Source: an uncultured Hyphomonas sp. (GTDB taxonomy: Bacteria; Pseudomonadota; Alphaproteobacteria; Caulobacterales; Hyphomonadaceae). From it: DNA of 64,000 nt. Position numbers and translations under genes: made by a program. The first letter of the stretch is position 1. Each line of letters starts with the position of its first letter. Shown here one piece after another: positions 24,394-33,708 of this stretch. Under the pieces are notes generated by a model that was given only the letters and a program-made list of their open reading frames with translations, made no database searches and was not told the DNA's origin. The DNA is taken from NCBI RefSeq assembly GCF_963678875.1, contig NZ_OY787456.1, forward strand, positions 930,001 through 994,000. Direction: 5' to 3'.

Positions 24394-25317
24394 TTGGCCA
24401 TCTATGCCGACTACCGGGGGCTGCCCGCCAGTGCGCGGGGAGCCTCGATTGCGCTCGGCAATTTTGACGGCCTCCATGCCGGCCACAAGGCTGTTATGGA
24501 AGCGGCAAAGCAGGCAGGCGGCGGCAAGTTCGCGGTCGCGACCTTCGAACCGCCGCCTCGCGCCTACTTCCGGCCCAGCGATCCGCCTTTCCGCATTTTC
24601 CGGCCTGAGCGTCGCAACAATGCGATCCTCGCGGCGGGGGCCGATATCGTGTTCGAATTGCCGTTCAATGGCGAGATGGCTTCCATGACCGATGAGGGCT
24701 TCGTCCGCGATGTCCTGGTCGATGGGCTGGGGGTCAGCCATGTTTCAGTCGGGTTCGATTTCCGCTTCGGCCGCGGGCGGATGGGCCATGCCCAAAGGCT
24801 GGCGAGCCTTGGCCGGGCGCTCGGCTTTGGCGTGACAATCGTGGATGAAGTGATCGAACTGGAAGGCAAGGCCTCCTCCACGGCCATCCGGCAGGCCCTG
24901 CATGCGGGCGAACCTGATGTGGCCGCGGAGCTCCTCGGCACATGGTGGATCGCCGATGGCGTGGTCGAAGGCGGCGAAAAGAATGGCCGCACGCTGGGCT
25001 TTCCGACCGCGAACCTGCATCTCGGAGACCTGATTCATCCGCGCCACGGCATCTATGCCGTACGGGCGCGGATCGGCCGGCAAGGCGATTGGCTGGACGG
25101 CGTCGCAAATTTCGGCCGCACGCCCACGACCGGCATCCGCGATCCTTTGCTGGAAACCCATATTTTCGACTTCGACGACGACCTTTACGGGAAGTGGCTG
25201 GAGGTCCAGCTGGTGTCTTTCATCCGGCCGGAACTGAAGTTCGAGAGTCTGGATGCTCTGGTTGAAGCGATGCACGCAGACGCTGCAGAAGCCCGCAAAC
25301 GCCTCGCGAATCTTTAA
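24394..25317 (+). CDS. ribF: Bifunctional riboflavin kinase/FMN adenylyltransferase
   Basis: A 307-residue RibF that makes FMN from riboflavin and then FAD. The N-terminal adenylyltransferase domain has IALGNFDGLHAGHKAVM and VGFDFRFGRGRMG, and SSTAIRQALHAG; the C-terminal kinase domain has GEKNGRTLGFPTANLHL, HGIYAVRARIG and the late VSFIRPELKFESLDAL. The start is an unusual TTG directly after the TAA of the MaoC gene, with a G-rich stretch upstream; a start further in would lose the first conserved strand. The hydratase and ribF are translationally coupled. Confidence 0.94.
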   Translation: MAIYADYRGLPASARGASIALGNFDGLHAGHKAVMEAAKQAGGGKFAVATFEPPPRAYFRPSDPPFRIFRPERRNNAILAAGADIVFELPFNGEMASMTDEGFVRDVLVDGLGVSHVSVGFDFRFGRGRMGHAQRLASLGRALGFGVTIVDEVIELEGKASSTAIRQALHAGEPDVAAELLGTWWIADGVVEGGEKNGRTLGFPTANLHLGDLIHPRHGIYAVRARIGRQGDWLDGVANFGRTPTTGIRDPLLETHIFDFDDDLYGKWLEVQLVSFIRPELKFESLDALVEAMHADAAEARKRLANL

Positions 25318-25402
25318 TTTTTGTAGGAATTTGCCCTTTTCATGCCTCCCGGCGCCCGCCATGCTGGCGTCAGACTGGGGACATCAAGAGAGGGAGTTTC
25401 CC

Positions 25403-25957
25403 ATGCGTACTTTCCTTGCCACGGCAGCACTTGCGGCAGCGGTATCATTGACCGCCTCTGCGGAAGATTTCGACGCCGATACGTCGCTTGCGAATGACGA
25501 CCGCGTTGTCCGCAGTGTGGGGCTTGAGGACCTGAAGGCGCTTGCGGTGTCTGAGGGACACACGATCACGGAAGTCGGCGGCGAGGGAGAAATCTCCGTC
25601 CGCGCGACAACGGCTGACGGGCTGATCTTCCATCTCATCGGCACGGCCTGCAATTCCGAATATTCCAAGGACTGCCTCGGCATGATGGTGCAGGTCCGCT
25701 ATGATGACGATGACGACGTTACCGAGGGGGCCATCAACGATGCGAACCTCACCTATGCTGCCGTGTCGACCTGGTGGGACAAAGAAGGTGATACGGTTGG
25801 TGTCACCCGCTACCTGATCCTCGATGGCGGCCAGCGCATGGAAAACCTGAAGATAAACCTTCAGAACGCGCTCGCGCTTGGCCCCCTGATCGCGGACGTC
25901 ATCTGGCCCATCGAAGACGACGATTACGACTGGCTCTACGACGAAGACGACGAGTAA
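25403..25957 (+). CDS. Secreted YbjN-like protein, first of a pair
   Basis: A 184-residue protein with a signal peptide (MRTFLATAALAAAVSLTASA). The mature part has the pattern of YbjN-domain proteins: a GLEDLKALAVSEGHTITEVG strand-helix opening, then FHLIGTACNSEYSKDCLGMM, and a helix NLKINLQNALALG near the end. The C-terminus is very acidic (DDDYDWLYDEDDE). Cysteines in ACNSEYSKDC recur in the next gene (ICADAAATDC), so the two are paralogues. Function unknown. The ATG has AGAGGGAG before it. It lies 85 bases before its paralogue. Confidence 0.75.
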   Translation: MRTFLATAALAAAVSLTASAEDFDADTSLANDDRVVRSVGLEDLKALAVSEGHTITEVGGEGEISVRATTADGLIFHLIGTACNSEYSKDCLGMMVQVRYDDDDDVTEGAINDANLTYAAVSTWWDKEGDTVGVTRYLILDGGQRMENLKINLQNALALGPLIADVIWPIEDDDYDWLYDEDDE

Positions 25958-26042
25958 ACCGTCTCGTGACTGCCACATTGCTGACATCGAACGTTGGCAG
26001 TATCATCTTCTGGTGGGGCATACGACAATCTGAGGGTGTGGT

Positions 26043-26594
26043 GTGCGAAAGGCATTGGCAGCAGCTGGACTCATGGTGCTGGGAAGCGGCAGTGCGCTGG
26101 CGCAGTTGCCGGAGCAATTGCCGCCAGAGCCCCCGCGCCCGTTCCGTGCCCCGGATGTCCTGATCAGCAATGTCCAGCTGGACGATCTTCGACTCATCAT
26201 CGACGAGATGGGCGGGACATTCCTCGCCGCCGGCCAGAACGAATCCGGGGCACCGTTCGTCTTCGCCCGTCTGCCCGATGGCCTGACGCTGGGCATCTAT
26301 TCCATTTGCGCCGACGCCGCTGCCACCGATTGCCGGGGGGTGGAGTTCATGGCGGCGTTCGGGTCGATCCTGACCTATGAACAGGTGACTGGAATCGACC
26401 GGGCCTTCAGCGCCGTTTCTGTCTACAAGGCCGATCAGGACACCGTGAATGTGTCCCGATACGTGATCCTCGACCGGGGCATTACCTGGGGCAATCTGAT
26501 CGAGAACGCCGCCGTTTTTGAAGCGCTTTGCTCGAAAGTGGCCGAACGCCTCGCCTATGGCCCGCCGCAGGCAACGGCGTCGGCACCCCGCTGA
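26043..26594 (+). CDS. Secreted YbjN-like protein, second of a pair
   Basis: A 183-residue protein that starts at GTG and has a signal peptide (RKALAAAGLMVLGSGSALA, cleaved near ALA-QL). The mature chain has a Pro-rich start, then DDLRLIIDEMGGTFLAAGQ, LGIYSICADAAATDCRGVEF and a final NLIENAAVFEALCS helix. These match, at the same spacing, the two-Cys segment and helix in the gene just before. The acidic tail of the first protein is missing, and the end is instead Pro/Ala-rich. Tandem duplication followed by divergence is the simplest account. Function unknown. Confidence 0.72.
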   Translation: MRKALAAAGLMVLGSGSALAQLPEQLPPEPPRPFRAPDVLISNVQLDDLRLIIDEMGGTFLAAGQNESGAPFVFARLPDGLTLGIYSICADAAATDCRGVEFMAAFGSILTYEQVTGIDRAFSAVSVYKADQDTVNVSRYVILDRGITWGNLIENAAVFEALCSKVAERLAYGPPQATASAPR

Positions 26595-26772
26595 GGCATC
26601 GCCCTAGTGACAGGTTAACCTCTGCCTGTTAAGGCGCTTGCCGATGGAACGGATATTCACAATTCGAATTAGCCGCCCGGCTGCGCGCTGACCCCACCGA
26701 AGGGTCTGGGCCAGGCCGGGATTTGCTTTTCTGAGCCCCACACCTCTCCCAATCCGTTCACACTGAAGATCC

Positions 26773-29751
26773 ATGACCGATTCCCTGACCGACCGAGATT
26801 ATCGCGACACCCTTTTCCTGCCCGCAACCGAATTCCCGATGCGCGGCGGCCTGCCCAAGCGTGAGCCAGACTGGATCAAGCGCTGGGACGACCTGAACCT
26901 GTACGAGCGCCTGCGCGCCGATGCAAAGGAACGCGGCGCCAAGCAGTGGATCCTCCACGACGGCCCTCCTTACGCGAACGGGCACATCCACCTCGGCACG
27001 GCGATGAACAAGATCGTCAAGGACATCATCGTCCGTTCGCACCAGATGGCGGGCTATGACGCCGCCTACCTGCCGGGCTGGGACTGCCACGGCCTGCCGA
27101 TCGAGTGGAAGGTGGAAGAAGAGTTCCGCGCCAAGGGCAAGACGAAGGACGACGTGCCGCCGGGCGAGTTCCGCGCCGCCTGCCGCGACTATGCCGAGAA
27201 ATGGGTCGAGATCCAGGGCAAGGAGTTCCGCAGCCTCGGCATTGAGGGCGAGTGGGACAATCCCTACCTCACCATGAAGTTCGAGAGCGAAGCCTCCATC
27301 GTGGGCGAGTTCCTGCGCATGGCGATGACCGGCTCGCTGGTCCGCGGCGCCAAGCCGATCATGTGGTCGCCGGTGGAGCGCACGGCGCTCGCCGAAGCGG
27401 AAGTGGAGTACCACGACCGCAAGGTGCCGGTGATCTGGGTGAAGTTCCCGGTCGAAGGTTCTGACGCCTCCGTCGTGATCTGGACGACCACGCCGTGGAC
27501 GATCCCGGCCAACCAGGCCGTCAGTTATAATCCCGAAATCTCCTACGGCCTCTACGAGGTCGAGACGGTGATGAGCGAGGAAGAACTGGGCTTTGCGCCC
27601 TACGCCAAGCCGGGCGAGCAGCTGATCCTCGGCGATGCGCTGGCGCAGGCTGTCATGGACGGGGCGAAAGTCTCGTCCTTCAAGCGCCTCGAAGACGTCG
27701 ATCCGGCGACGCTCGGCAAGCTGTCCCATCCGCTTCACGCGATGGACCCGTTCTTCGCCCATGACATCCCGCTCCTCGCTGGCGAGCACGTCACGGACGA
27801 TGCCGGTACGGGCTTCGTGCATACCGCGCCTGCGCACGGCGAGGACGACTTCAATGTCTGGGTCGAGTCCGGCCGCACCACGCAGGAGATCCGCCAGATC
27901 GTCGATCCGGACGGCTGCTACACGCCGGACGTGCCGCGCTTCGGCGGGCTCGACATCATCCGCACCAGCGGCAAGAAGCGCGGCGAGCCGGGCAAGGCGA
28001 ACAATGAAGTGATCGCGGCCCTCGCCGAGAGCGGCAATCTGCTCGCGCGCGGCATGACGACGATCCGCGACGCGCACTCCTGGCGCTCCAAGGCGCCGGT
28101 GATCCGCCGCGCGACGCCGCAATGGTTCATCTCGATGGACAAGCCGGGCCCGAACGGCAAGACGCTGCGCGAGAACGCGCTGAAGGCCATCGACGAGACG
28201 GAGTTCTTCCCGGCGGTCGGCCGCAACCGCCTGCGGTCCATGGTCGAAGGCCGTCCGGACTGGCTGATCTCGCGCCAGCGCAACTGGGGCGTGCCGATCA
28301 CCATCTTCGTCAACAAGTCGGGCGAGCCGCACACGGCTGCATTGGCGAAAGAGCAGGCGGACGCGCTGAACGCAGCGATCCGCGAAGCCATCTCCAGGGG
28401 CGGCGTCGAAGCCTGGTTCGATACGCCGGCGGAAGATTTCCTCGGGCCGCTCGGCCTGTCGGCGAATGAGTGGGACAAGGTGACGGACGTCCTCGACGTG
28501 TGGTTCGACAGCGGAACCACGCACGCCTTCGCTCTGCGGGAGCGCGGCATCATCGATCCGGAAACCGGGCAGGCGAACCTCTACATGGAAGGCTCCGACC
28601 AGCATCGCGGCTGGTTCCAGTCGTCCTTGCTGGAGTGCTGCGCGACACGCGGCATGGCGCCTTACAAACAGGTGCTGACGCACGGCTTCATCGTCGATGC
28701 CGAAGGCAAGAAGATGTCGAAATCGATCGGCAACACGATCGAACCGGAACAGATCCAGAAGCAATACGGGATCGAGATCCTTCGCATCTGGACGGCGTCC
28801 GGCGACTATACCGAAGACCTGCGTATCTCCGACGAGATCATCAAGGGCTCGGTCGAGACCTACCGCAAGCTGCGCAATACGGTGCGCTACCTGCTGGGCG
28901 CGCTCGATGGCTGGACGGAAGACGAAACGATCGAACCGGAGAAGATGCCGGGCCTCGAACGCTGGGTGCTGCACCGCCTCGCCGAACTCGATGCGCAGGT
29001 GAAGGCCGCCTACACGGTCTACGACTTCAAGCGCGTGATGAGCCTGCTCATCAATTTCGCGGGCGTGGACCTGTCGGCCGTCTATTTCGACATCCGGAAA
29101 GACAGCCTCTATTGCGACCCGCGTTTCAGCACGATGGACGCATGGGACGATGCCACGGCCTTCTACGGCAACCGCCGCCGCGCCGCGCGTACGGTGATGG
29201 CTGCCGTTCTGGAGCGCCTGCTCACCTGGCTCGCGCCTGTGATGCCGTTCACGATGGAAGAGGCCTTCCTCGAAAGCCACCTCAGCGGCAAGGCGGACTC
29301 GGTCCACCTGCTCCTGTTCCCGGAAACGCCGGAAGGCTGGCGCGACGAGGACCTTGCCGCACGCTGGGCGAAGATCTTCACCGTCCGCCGGGTCGTCACG
29401 GGCGCGCTGGAAGTGGAACGCCGCGAGAAGCGGATCGGGGCCTCGCTGGAGGCCGCGCCGGTCGTGCACATCGCAGATGAGGCGCTGGTGAAGGCATTCG
29501 AGGGTGAGGATCCGGCCGACCTGTTCATCACGTCGGGTGCGGAGCTGGTCAACACGCTCGAAGGCAAGGGCGGCGGCTTCACGCTGGACGATACGCAGGG
29601 CGTGGTCGTTTATCCGGAGAAAGCCGAAGGCATCAAATGCCGTCGCAGCTGGAAGTATTTCGACCCGGCCCTCGCCGATCCGACCTTCCCGGACATCACT
29701 CCGCGCGATGCACTGGCAGTGAAAGCCTGGGACGCGACGCACGGCGCGTAA
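26773..29751 (+). CDS. ileS: Isoleucyl-tRNA synthetase
   Basis: A 992-residue class I synthetase. The HIGH-type motif is PPYANGHIHLGTAMNKIVKD near residue 64, the editing (CP1) domain has WTTTPWTIPANQAV and DAGTGFVHTAPAHGEDD, and KMSKS is KKMSKSIGN. The anticodon-binding part follows (YFDIRKDSLYC). The C-terminal zinc-knuckle is eroded: the last residues read KCRRSWKYFD...DITPRD, keeping one of the four Cys of the E. coli type. Three start-side bases of context are normal. Downstream lies lspA, a common ileS-lspA order. Confidence 0.96.
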   Translation: MTDSLTDRDYRDTLFLPATEFPMRGGLPKREPDWIKRWDDLNLYERLRADAKERGAKQWILHDGPPYANGHIHLGTAMNKIVKDIIVRSHQMAGYDAAYLPGWDCHGLPIEWKVEEEFRAKGKTKDDVPPGEFRAACRDYAEKWVEIQGKEFRSLGIEGEWDNPYLTMKFESEASIVGEFLRMAMTGSLVRGAKPIMWSPVERTALAEAEVEYHDRKVPVIWVKFPVEGSDASVVIWTTTPWTIPANQAVSYNPEISYGLYEVETVMSEEELGFAPYAKPGEQLILGDALAQAVMDGAKVSSFKRLEDVDPATLGKLSHPLHAMDPFFAHDIPLLAGEHVTDDAGTGFVHTAPAHGEDDFNVWVESGRTTQEIRQIVDPDGCYTPDVPRFGGLDIIRTSGKKRGEPGKANNEVIAALAESGNLLARGMTTIRDAHSWRSKAPVIRRATPQWFISMDKPGPNGKTLRENALKAIDETEFFPAVGRNRLRSMVEGRPDWLISRQRNWGVPITIFVNKSGEPHTAALAKEQADALNAAIREAISRGGVEAWFDTPAEDFLGPLGLSANEWDKVTDVLDVWFDSGTTHAFALRERGIIDPETGQANLYMEGSDQHRGWFQSSLLECCATRGMAPYKQVLTHGFIVDAEGKKMSKSIGNTIEPEQIQKQYGIEILRIWTASGDYTEDLRISDEIIKGSVETYRKLRNTVRYLLGALDGWTEDETIEPEKMPGLERWVLHRLAELDAQVKAAYTVYDFKRVMSLLINFAGVDLSAVYFDIRKDSLYCDPRFSTMDAWDDATAFYGNRRRAARTVMAAVLERLLTWLAPVMPFTMEEAFLESHLSGKADSVHLLLFPETPEGWRDEDLAARWAKIFTVRRVVTGALEVERREKRIGASLEAAPVVHIADEALVKAFEGEDPADLFITSGAELVNTLEGKGGGFTLDDTQGVVVYPEKAEGIKCRRSWKYFDPALADPTFPDITPRDALAVKAWDATHGA

Positions 29752-29794
29752 CGGGACGAACCTGCAGGGAATCGCTTGATCTGGCCGGGACGGG

Positions 29795-30340
29795 ATGCAA
29801 TCTCCCCGCATGCAAATGAAACCCGCTCAGGTCTGGCCGCTGGCCATCATTCCGGTCACGCTGATCGCTGACCAGGTGACCAAATCGATGGTCCTGGCGA
29901 ACGAGCGGTTCCGCGCCATGGAGTGCCTCCACGACAGTTTTGCCTGCGGCACGATCGAGCTGCCCGGCCCGATCAACCTGTCCATGGTCTGGAACCGCGG
30001 CATGAGCTACGGCATGTTCCAGTCCGAAGGCATTGGCCGGTGGATTCTGGCGCTCGTCATGCTGGCGATCGCGCTGGGCTTCCTGCGCTGGCTGATGGTG
30101 GCGGAGGGGCGGCTGCTGAAACTGTCGCTGGCACTGGTGATCGGCGGGGCCTTCGGCAATCTGATCGACCGGGTGCGCTTCGGCGCCGTGGTTGACTTCA
30201 TCAATGCCGGTGCGCTCCATTTTCCATGGGTCTTCAACGTGGCCGATGCTGCGATCAGTGTCGGTGCGGTCTTGCTGTTTTTCGATCAATTCGTACTGTC
30301 AGGAAGAAAGCCGTCCGGGAAACCGGACCGGCCCTCCTAA
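29795..30340 (+). CDS. lspA: Lipoprotein signal peptidase (signal peptidase II)
   Basis: A 181-residue inner-membrane aspartyl protease that cuts the signal of prolipoproteins. The four-helix pattern is present, with the two catalytic Asp in GNLIDRVRFGAVVDFI and FNVADAAIS, and the substrate-site motif SMVWNRGMSYGMF. A segment RAMECLHDSFACGTIELPGP in the first periplasmic loop is longer than usual. The first ATG was chosen (a GGGACGGG region lies upstream), although an ATG five codons later is possible. The window contains several lipobox proteins that would be its substrates. Confidence 0.94.
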   Translation: MQSPRMQMKPAQVWPLAIIPVTLIADQVTKSMVLANERFRAMECLHDSFACGTIELPGPINLSMVWNRGMSYGMFQSEGIGRWILALVMLAIALGFLRWLMVAEGRLLKLSLALVIGGAFGNLIDRVRFGAVVDFINAGALHFPWVFNVADAAISVGAVLLFFDQFVLSGRKPSGKPDRPS

Positions 30341-30361
30341 TTTTAGAGGCGAGGACGCCAA

Positions 30362-30856
30362 ATGAAGACGCAGCTTTCCTTACTGGCCCTGGGCGCCGTG
30401 TGCCTGGCGACGACAGCCTGTTCCAGCGGAGCCGCCGGTTCGCGCACGCCGGATGAATTCCGGGTTGTGACCAAGGCGCCGCTGATCGTGCCGCCGGAAT
30501 ATTCGCTGCGTCCGCCAGGCGCCGGCCAGTCGCTTCCGGCTGAAGTCGAAGTGGCCAAGAACGACAACGCAGCGGCCTTCGGCACCACGCTGGGTGTCAA
30601 CGCCAGCGCGTCCGAGCGCGCGCTCGTGGCAGCAGCCGACGCCAATGCCGTCAGCCCGATGATCCGTACCGAAGTCGACTATGACGAGTACAAGACCATC
30701 CGCAAATCGCAGAGCATTACCGACCGGATCCTGTTCTGGCGGAAGGACAATCCCAAGGATGCCGAATCTGCCGCGACCGACAACGCAACCGGCAGCCAGC
30801 CGGTGACGATCGAAAGCACGACTGCCAAGCCGCGCGTCAAACTGCCGGGAACCTGA
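30362..30856 (+). CDS. DUF3035 lipoprotein (BamF-like)
   Basis: A 164-residue lipoprotein: signal then lipobox TTACSSG (Cys20). The mature part has the DUF3035 hallmark PDEFRVVTKAPLIVPPEYSL followed by RPPG, and later SPMIRTEVDYDEYKTI. This motif resembles the extended N-terminal region of BamC and is found in alphaproteobacterial Bam-associated lipoproteins called BamF; I give that link from memory and with caution. It lies between lspA and the M16 proteins, so a role in outer-membrane assembly or quality control fits the context. Confidence 0.8.
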   Translation: MKTQLSLLALGAVCLATTACSSGAAGSRTPDEFRVVTKAPLIVPPEYSLRPPGAGQSLPAEVEVAKNDNAAAFGTTLGVNASASERALVAAADANAVSPMIRTEVDYDEYKTIRKSQSITDRILFWRKDNPKDAESAATDNATGSQPVTIESTTAKPRVKLPGT

Positions 30857-30901
30857 TCAAGCCCGGTGCCGGACCTCCAATTCTTGCAAGGGAACAAGCC
30901 C

Positions 30902-32272
30902 ATGAAACGGACACTGACCGGAGGGCTTGCGGCCCTTGCCGTCTTCGCCCTGCCAGCGCTGGCTGATACCGCTGCGGAGCCGGAAAAAGCCTGGACGCCG
31001 ACGACCTTCGAACTCGACAACGGGATGCAGGTCGTCGTGATCCCCGACCACCGTGCGCCGGTCGTGACCCACATGGTCTGGTACAAGGTCGGCGCCGTTG
31101 ACGAAGCGCCCGGCAAGAGCGGCATTGCGCACCTGTTCGAACATGTGATGTTCCAGCAGACAGAGAACCTGGCCCCCGGCGAGTTCGATTCCATCGTTTC
31201 CCGCAATGGCGGCCAGTCGAACGCCTTCACCAGCTGGGACTACACCGCCTATTTCGAGCGCGTGGCCAAGGAACAGCTCGGCAAGATGATGGAGCTGGAG
31301 GCGGACCGGATGGTCAACCTCGTCATCGATGATGACCCCGAAGGCGCCTTCATCTCCGAACGCGATGTGGTGAAGGAAGAGCGCCGCCAGCGGATCGACA
31401 ACAATCCGGGTGTCATCCTGCAGGAGCAGGTGCTCTCCACCCTCTGGAAGGGCCACCCGTACGAGATTACTGTCATCGGCAACATGGACGAAGTCGCGGC
31501 CCTGACCCCGGAAGACGGCCTGGCCTTCTACCGTGAATACTACAGTCCCGAGAACGCGATCCTCGTCGTGGCCGGGGATGTGAGCGAGGATGAGGTACGC
31601 ACTCTCGCCGACGCGACCTACGGCCAGATCGTTCCCACCGGGACAGCCCATGGTGAACGAAAGTGGCAGGACGTGACGCTGCTGAGCGAGAATATCGACA
31701 TCAGCCATTCCGATCCGAAAGTGCGCCAGCCGGTCTGGAGCCGCTACTACAATGGCGTCTCGCAGATCCGGACACCGCACGAGGCCTATGCGCTCGAAGT
31801 CGGCCTTGAAGTGCTGGGCGGCGGCATGACCAGCCGACTCTACCAGTCTCTGGTCGAGCAGCAGCAGGTGGCCATCAGCGCGGCGTCCTATGCCTGGTCC
31901 GACCTGCACGACCCTGGCCCCGCCGTGATCTCTGCCAGCCCGGCCCCCGGCGTCAGCCTGGAGGACCTTGAAACGGCGGTGATGGCGGAAGTCGCCAAGG
32001 CACTCGAAGAAGGCTTCACGGACGAGGAAGTTGTCCGGGCCCGCAACAAGCTCGCCGCGACGGCGATCTATTCCCGCGACAGCCAGTCGACCATGGCAAA
32101 CGTGTTCGGTTCCACGCTCGCCATCGGCGGCACGATCGAGGACGTCCTGTCCTATCCGGATGATGTCCGCGCGATCACCACGGAAGAAGCCATTGCTGCT
32201 GTCCGCACCGTATTCGGGCCGGACAGGCATTTCATTGAAGCGCAGCTGCTGCCAGCCGAGGGGGAAAACTGA
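30902..32272 (+). CDS. M16 family zinc metallopeptidase, catalytic subunit
   Basis: A 456-residue secreted M16 (pitrilysin-type) peptidase. After a signal peptide (MKRTLTGGLAALAVFALPALA), the inverted zinc motif HxxEH is present as HLFEHVMFQ, with the third metal ligand Glu in ELEADRM some 75 residues on. The C-terminal half has the usual VRARNKLAATAIYS segment. It works as a periplasmic protein degrading small peptides, as known for the family; the substrate is not defined. One base separates its TGA from the next ATG. The next gene is a partner that lacks the zinc motif, an arrangement like mitochondrial processing peptidase or other M16B pairs. Confidence 0.92.
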   Translation: MKRTLTGGLAALAVFALPALADTAAEPEKAWTPTTFELDNGMQVVVIPDHRAPVVTHMVWYKVGAVDEAPGKSGIAHLFEHVMFQQTENLAPGEFDSIVSRNGGQSNAFTSWDYTAYFERVAKEQLGKMMELEADRMVNLVIDDDPEGAFISERDVVKEERRQRIDNNPGVILQEQVLSTLWKGHPYEITVIGNMDEVAALTPEDGLAFYREYYSPENAILVVAGDVSEDEVRTLADATYGQIVPTGTAHGERKWQDVTLLSENIDISHSDPKVRQPVWSRYYNGVSQIRTPHEAYALEVGLEVLGGGMTSRLYQSLVEQQQVAISAASYAWSDLHDPGPAVISASPAPGVSLEDLETAVMAEVAKALEEGFTDEEVVRARNKLAATAIYSRDSQSTMANVFGSTLAIGGTIEDVLSYPDDVRAITTEEAIAAVRTVFGPDRHFIEAQLLPAEGEN

Positions 32273-32273
32273 G

Positions 32274-33707
32274 ATGAGAGCCCTAACCTTTGCCGCCGGC
32301 CTGTTCGCCGTAACCAGCCTGTCGGCCTGTGCCTATCTGAACCCGCCACCGGTTGAACCGGAGACGATTGTCGAGCTTGAGGTCGTCGAGGAACCGGCAC
32401 CGCTTGAAGTGGCGGTCCATTCCGGCGACTTCGCGGAGATCCAGCAATTCACGACACCGGGCGGCGCTTCGGTGTGGCTGGTGTCGGAACCTTCCATTCC
32501 AATCCTGTCTCTCAACATGGCCTGGAAAGGCGGCGAGGCGAGCGATCCGGAAGGCCTGGAAGGCCTGTCCGATGCCGTGGCGTATCACATGAACGAAGGG
32601 GCCGGCGATCTCGACTCCCTCGGCTTCCAGACGCGGATGGAAGACCTGAACATGAGCTTTGGCTGTTCGGCTTCGAACAACTGGACCTCCTGCTCGGCCT
32701 CCATGCTGACGGACAATGCCGAAGACGCGATGGCGCTGGTCGCGACGGCGTTTGAGGACCCGCGCTTCGATGAGGGCCCGTTCGAGCGCTTCCGCCGGGA
32801 GAAACAGGTCGGCCTCAAGACGCGCGAGACCAGCGCAGGCTTCCTCGCCTGGCAGGCCGTTTCCCAGGCGCTCTACCCGGACCACCCCTACGCCCGGACG
32901 ACCTCGGAAGAGAGTATTGCGGCCCTGACACCGGAACTGGCGAAAGAGCAGATGCGCAAGCTGATGGTGAAGGATCGCCTGCTGGTCACCGCTGTCGGTG
33001 CAGTCACGCCGGAAGAACTGGCCCCGATGATCGATGAAGTGATCGCCGGCCTGCCGGAAACCTCGACCCTGCCGGAAACGCCGGACATTGTCCTGCCGGA
33101 ACTCGAACCGGCGGACCCGGTCGTCGTGGACCTGCCGCAGCCGCAATCGCTGGTCCAGTTCACCGGCCCCGGACTGAAGCGGGACGATGCGGACTTCTTC
33201 CCGGCCTTCGTGCTGAACTACACCTATGGCGGCGGCGGTTTCAAAAGCCGGCTGATGCAGTCCCTCCGTATAGAGAAAGGCCTGACCTACGGCATCTATA
33301 CCAGCCTGTCGGCCAGCGAGCATCTGCAGACATGGGGCGGCAGCGGCCAGACCAAGAATGAAAGCGCCGGCGAATTCATCCAGGGCATCAAGGATGAAAT
33401 GGAGAAGTTTGTCGAGCATGGCGTCACCGAGGAAGAACTCGCCGACGCGAAAGCCTATCTCACCGGCTCCTATCCGCTCGGCTTCGATTCGAATGCCAAG
33501 ATTGCCAGCCAGATGATGGGTGTGCGCCAGGAAGAACTGGGCATCGATTATTTCGACCTGCGCAATGACAAGGTCCGCGCTGTGACGCTGGAGGATGTGA
33601 ACCGGGTGGCGAAGGAATATCTGAACCCGGACGACTATCTCTTCATTGCCGTTGGCCAGCCGCAAGGCATTTCCGAAGAAGAGTTCGAGACCGAAGCGGA
33701 AGACTAG
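32274..33707 (+). CDS. M16 family non-catalytic subunit, putative lipoprotein
   Basis: A 477-residue M16 homologue with a lipobox (TSLSACAYL, Cys19), so probably anchored to the membrane. The place of the zinc motif reads VAYHMNEGAGD: the second His of HxxEH is Gly, so it should not be catalytic. The later helix YTYGGGGFKSRLMQSLR with GLTYGIYTSL is the conserved R-Y type motif of M16 C-terminal domains and is intact, which is usual for the partner subunit. It is co-translated with the catalytic subunit one base upstream. The pair probably forms a heterodimer. Confidence 0.9.
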   Translation: MRALTFAAGLFAVTSLSACAYLNPPPVEPETIVELEVVEEPAPLEVAVHSGDFAEIQQFTTPGGASVWLVSEPSIPILSLNMAWKGGEASDPEGLEGLSDAVAYHMNEGAGDLDSLGFQTRMEDLNMSFGCSASNNWTSCSASMLTDNAEDAMALVATAFEDPRFDEGPFERFRREKQVGLKTRETSAGFLAWQAVSQALYPDHPYARTTSEESIAALTPELAKEQMRKLMVKDRLLVTAVGAVTPEELAPMIDEVIAGLPETSTLPETPDIVLPELEPADPVVVDLPQPQSLVQFTGPGLKRDDADFFPAFVLNYTYGGGGFKSRLMQSLRIEKGLTYGIYTSLSASEHLQTWGGSGQTKNESAGEFIQGIKDEMEKFVEHGVTEEELADAKAYLTGSYPLGFDSNAKIASQMMGVRQEELGIDYFDLRNDKVRAVTLEDVNRVAKEYLNPDDYLFIAVGQPQGISEEEFETEAED

Positions 33708-33708
33708 G

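Noticed and set aside
26612..26635. CtrA-type site before ileS (GTTAACCTCTGCCTGTTAAG)
   Set aside because: The spacing between the TTAA boxes is 10, not 7, so it does not fit CtrA; no other regulatory pattern seen.
26758..29811. A 1017-codon open frame on the minus strand opposite ileS
   Set aside because: It is the antisense shadow of ileS: high-GC codons on one strand leave the opposite frame open. Its translation is rich in Arg/His/Asp with no family motif, while the plus frame has all IleRS motifs.
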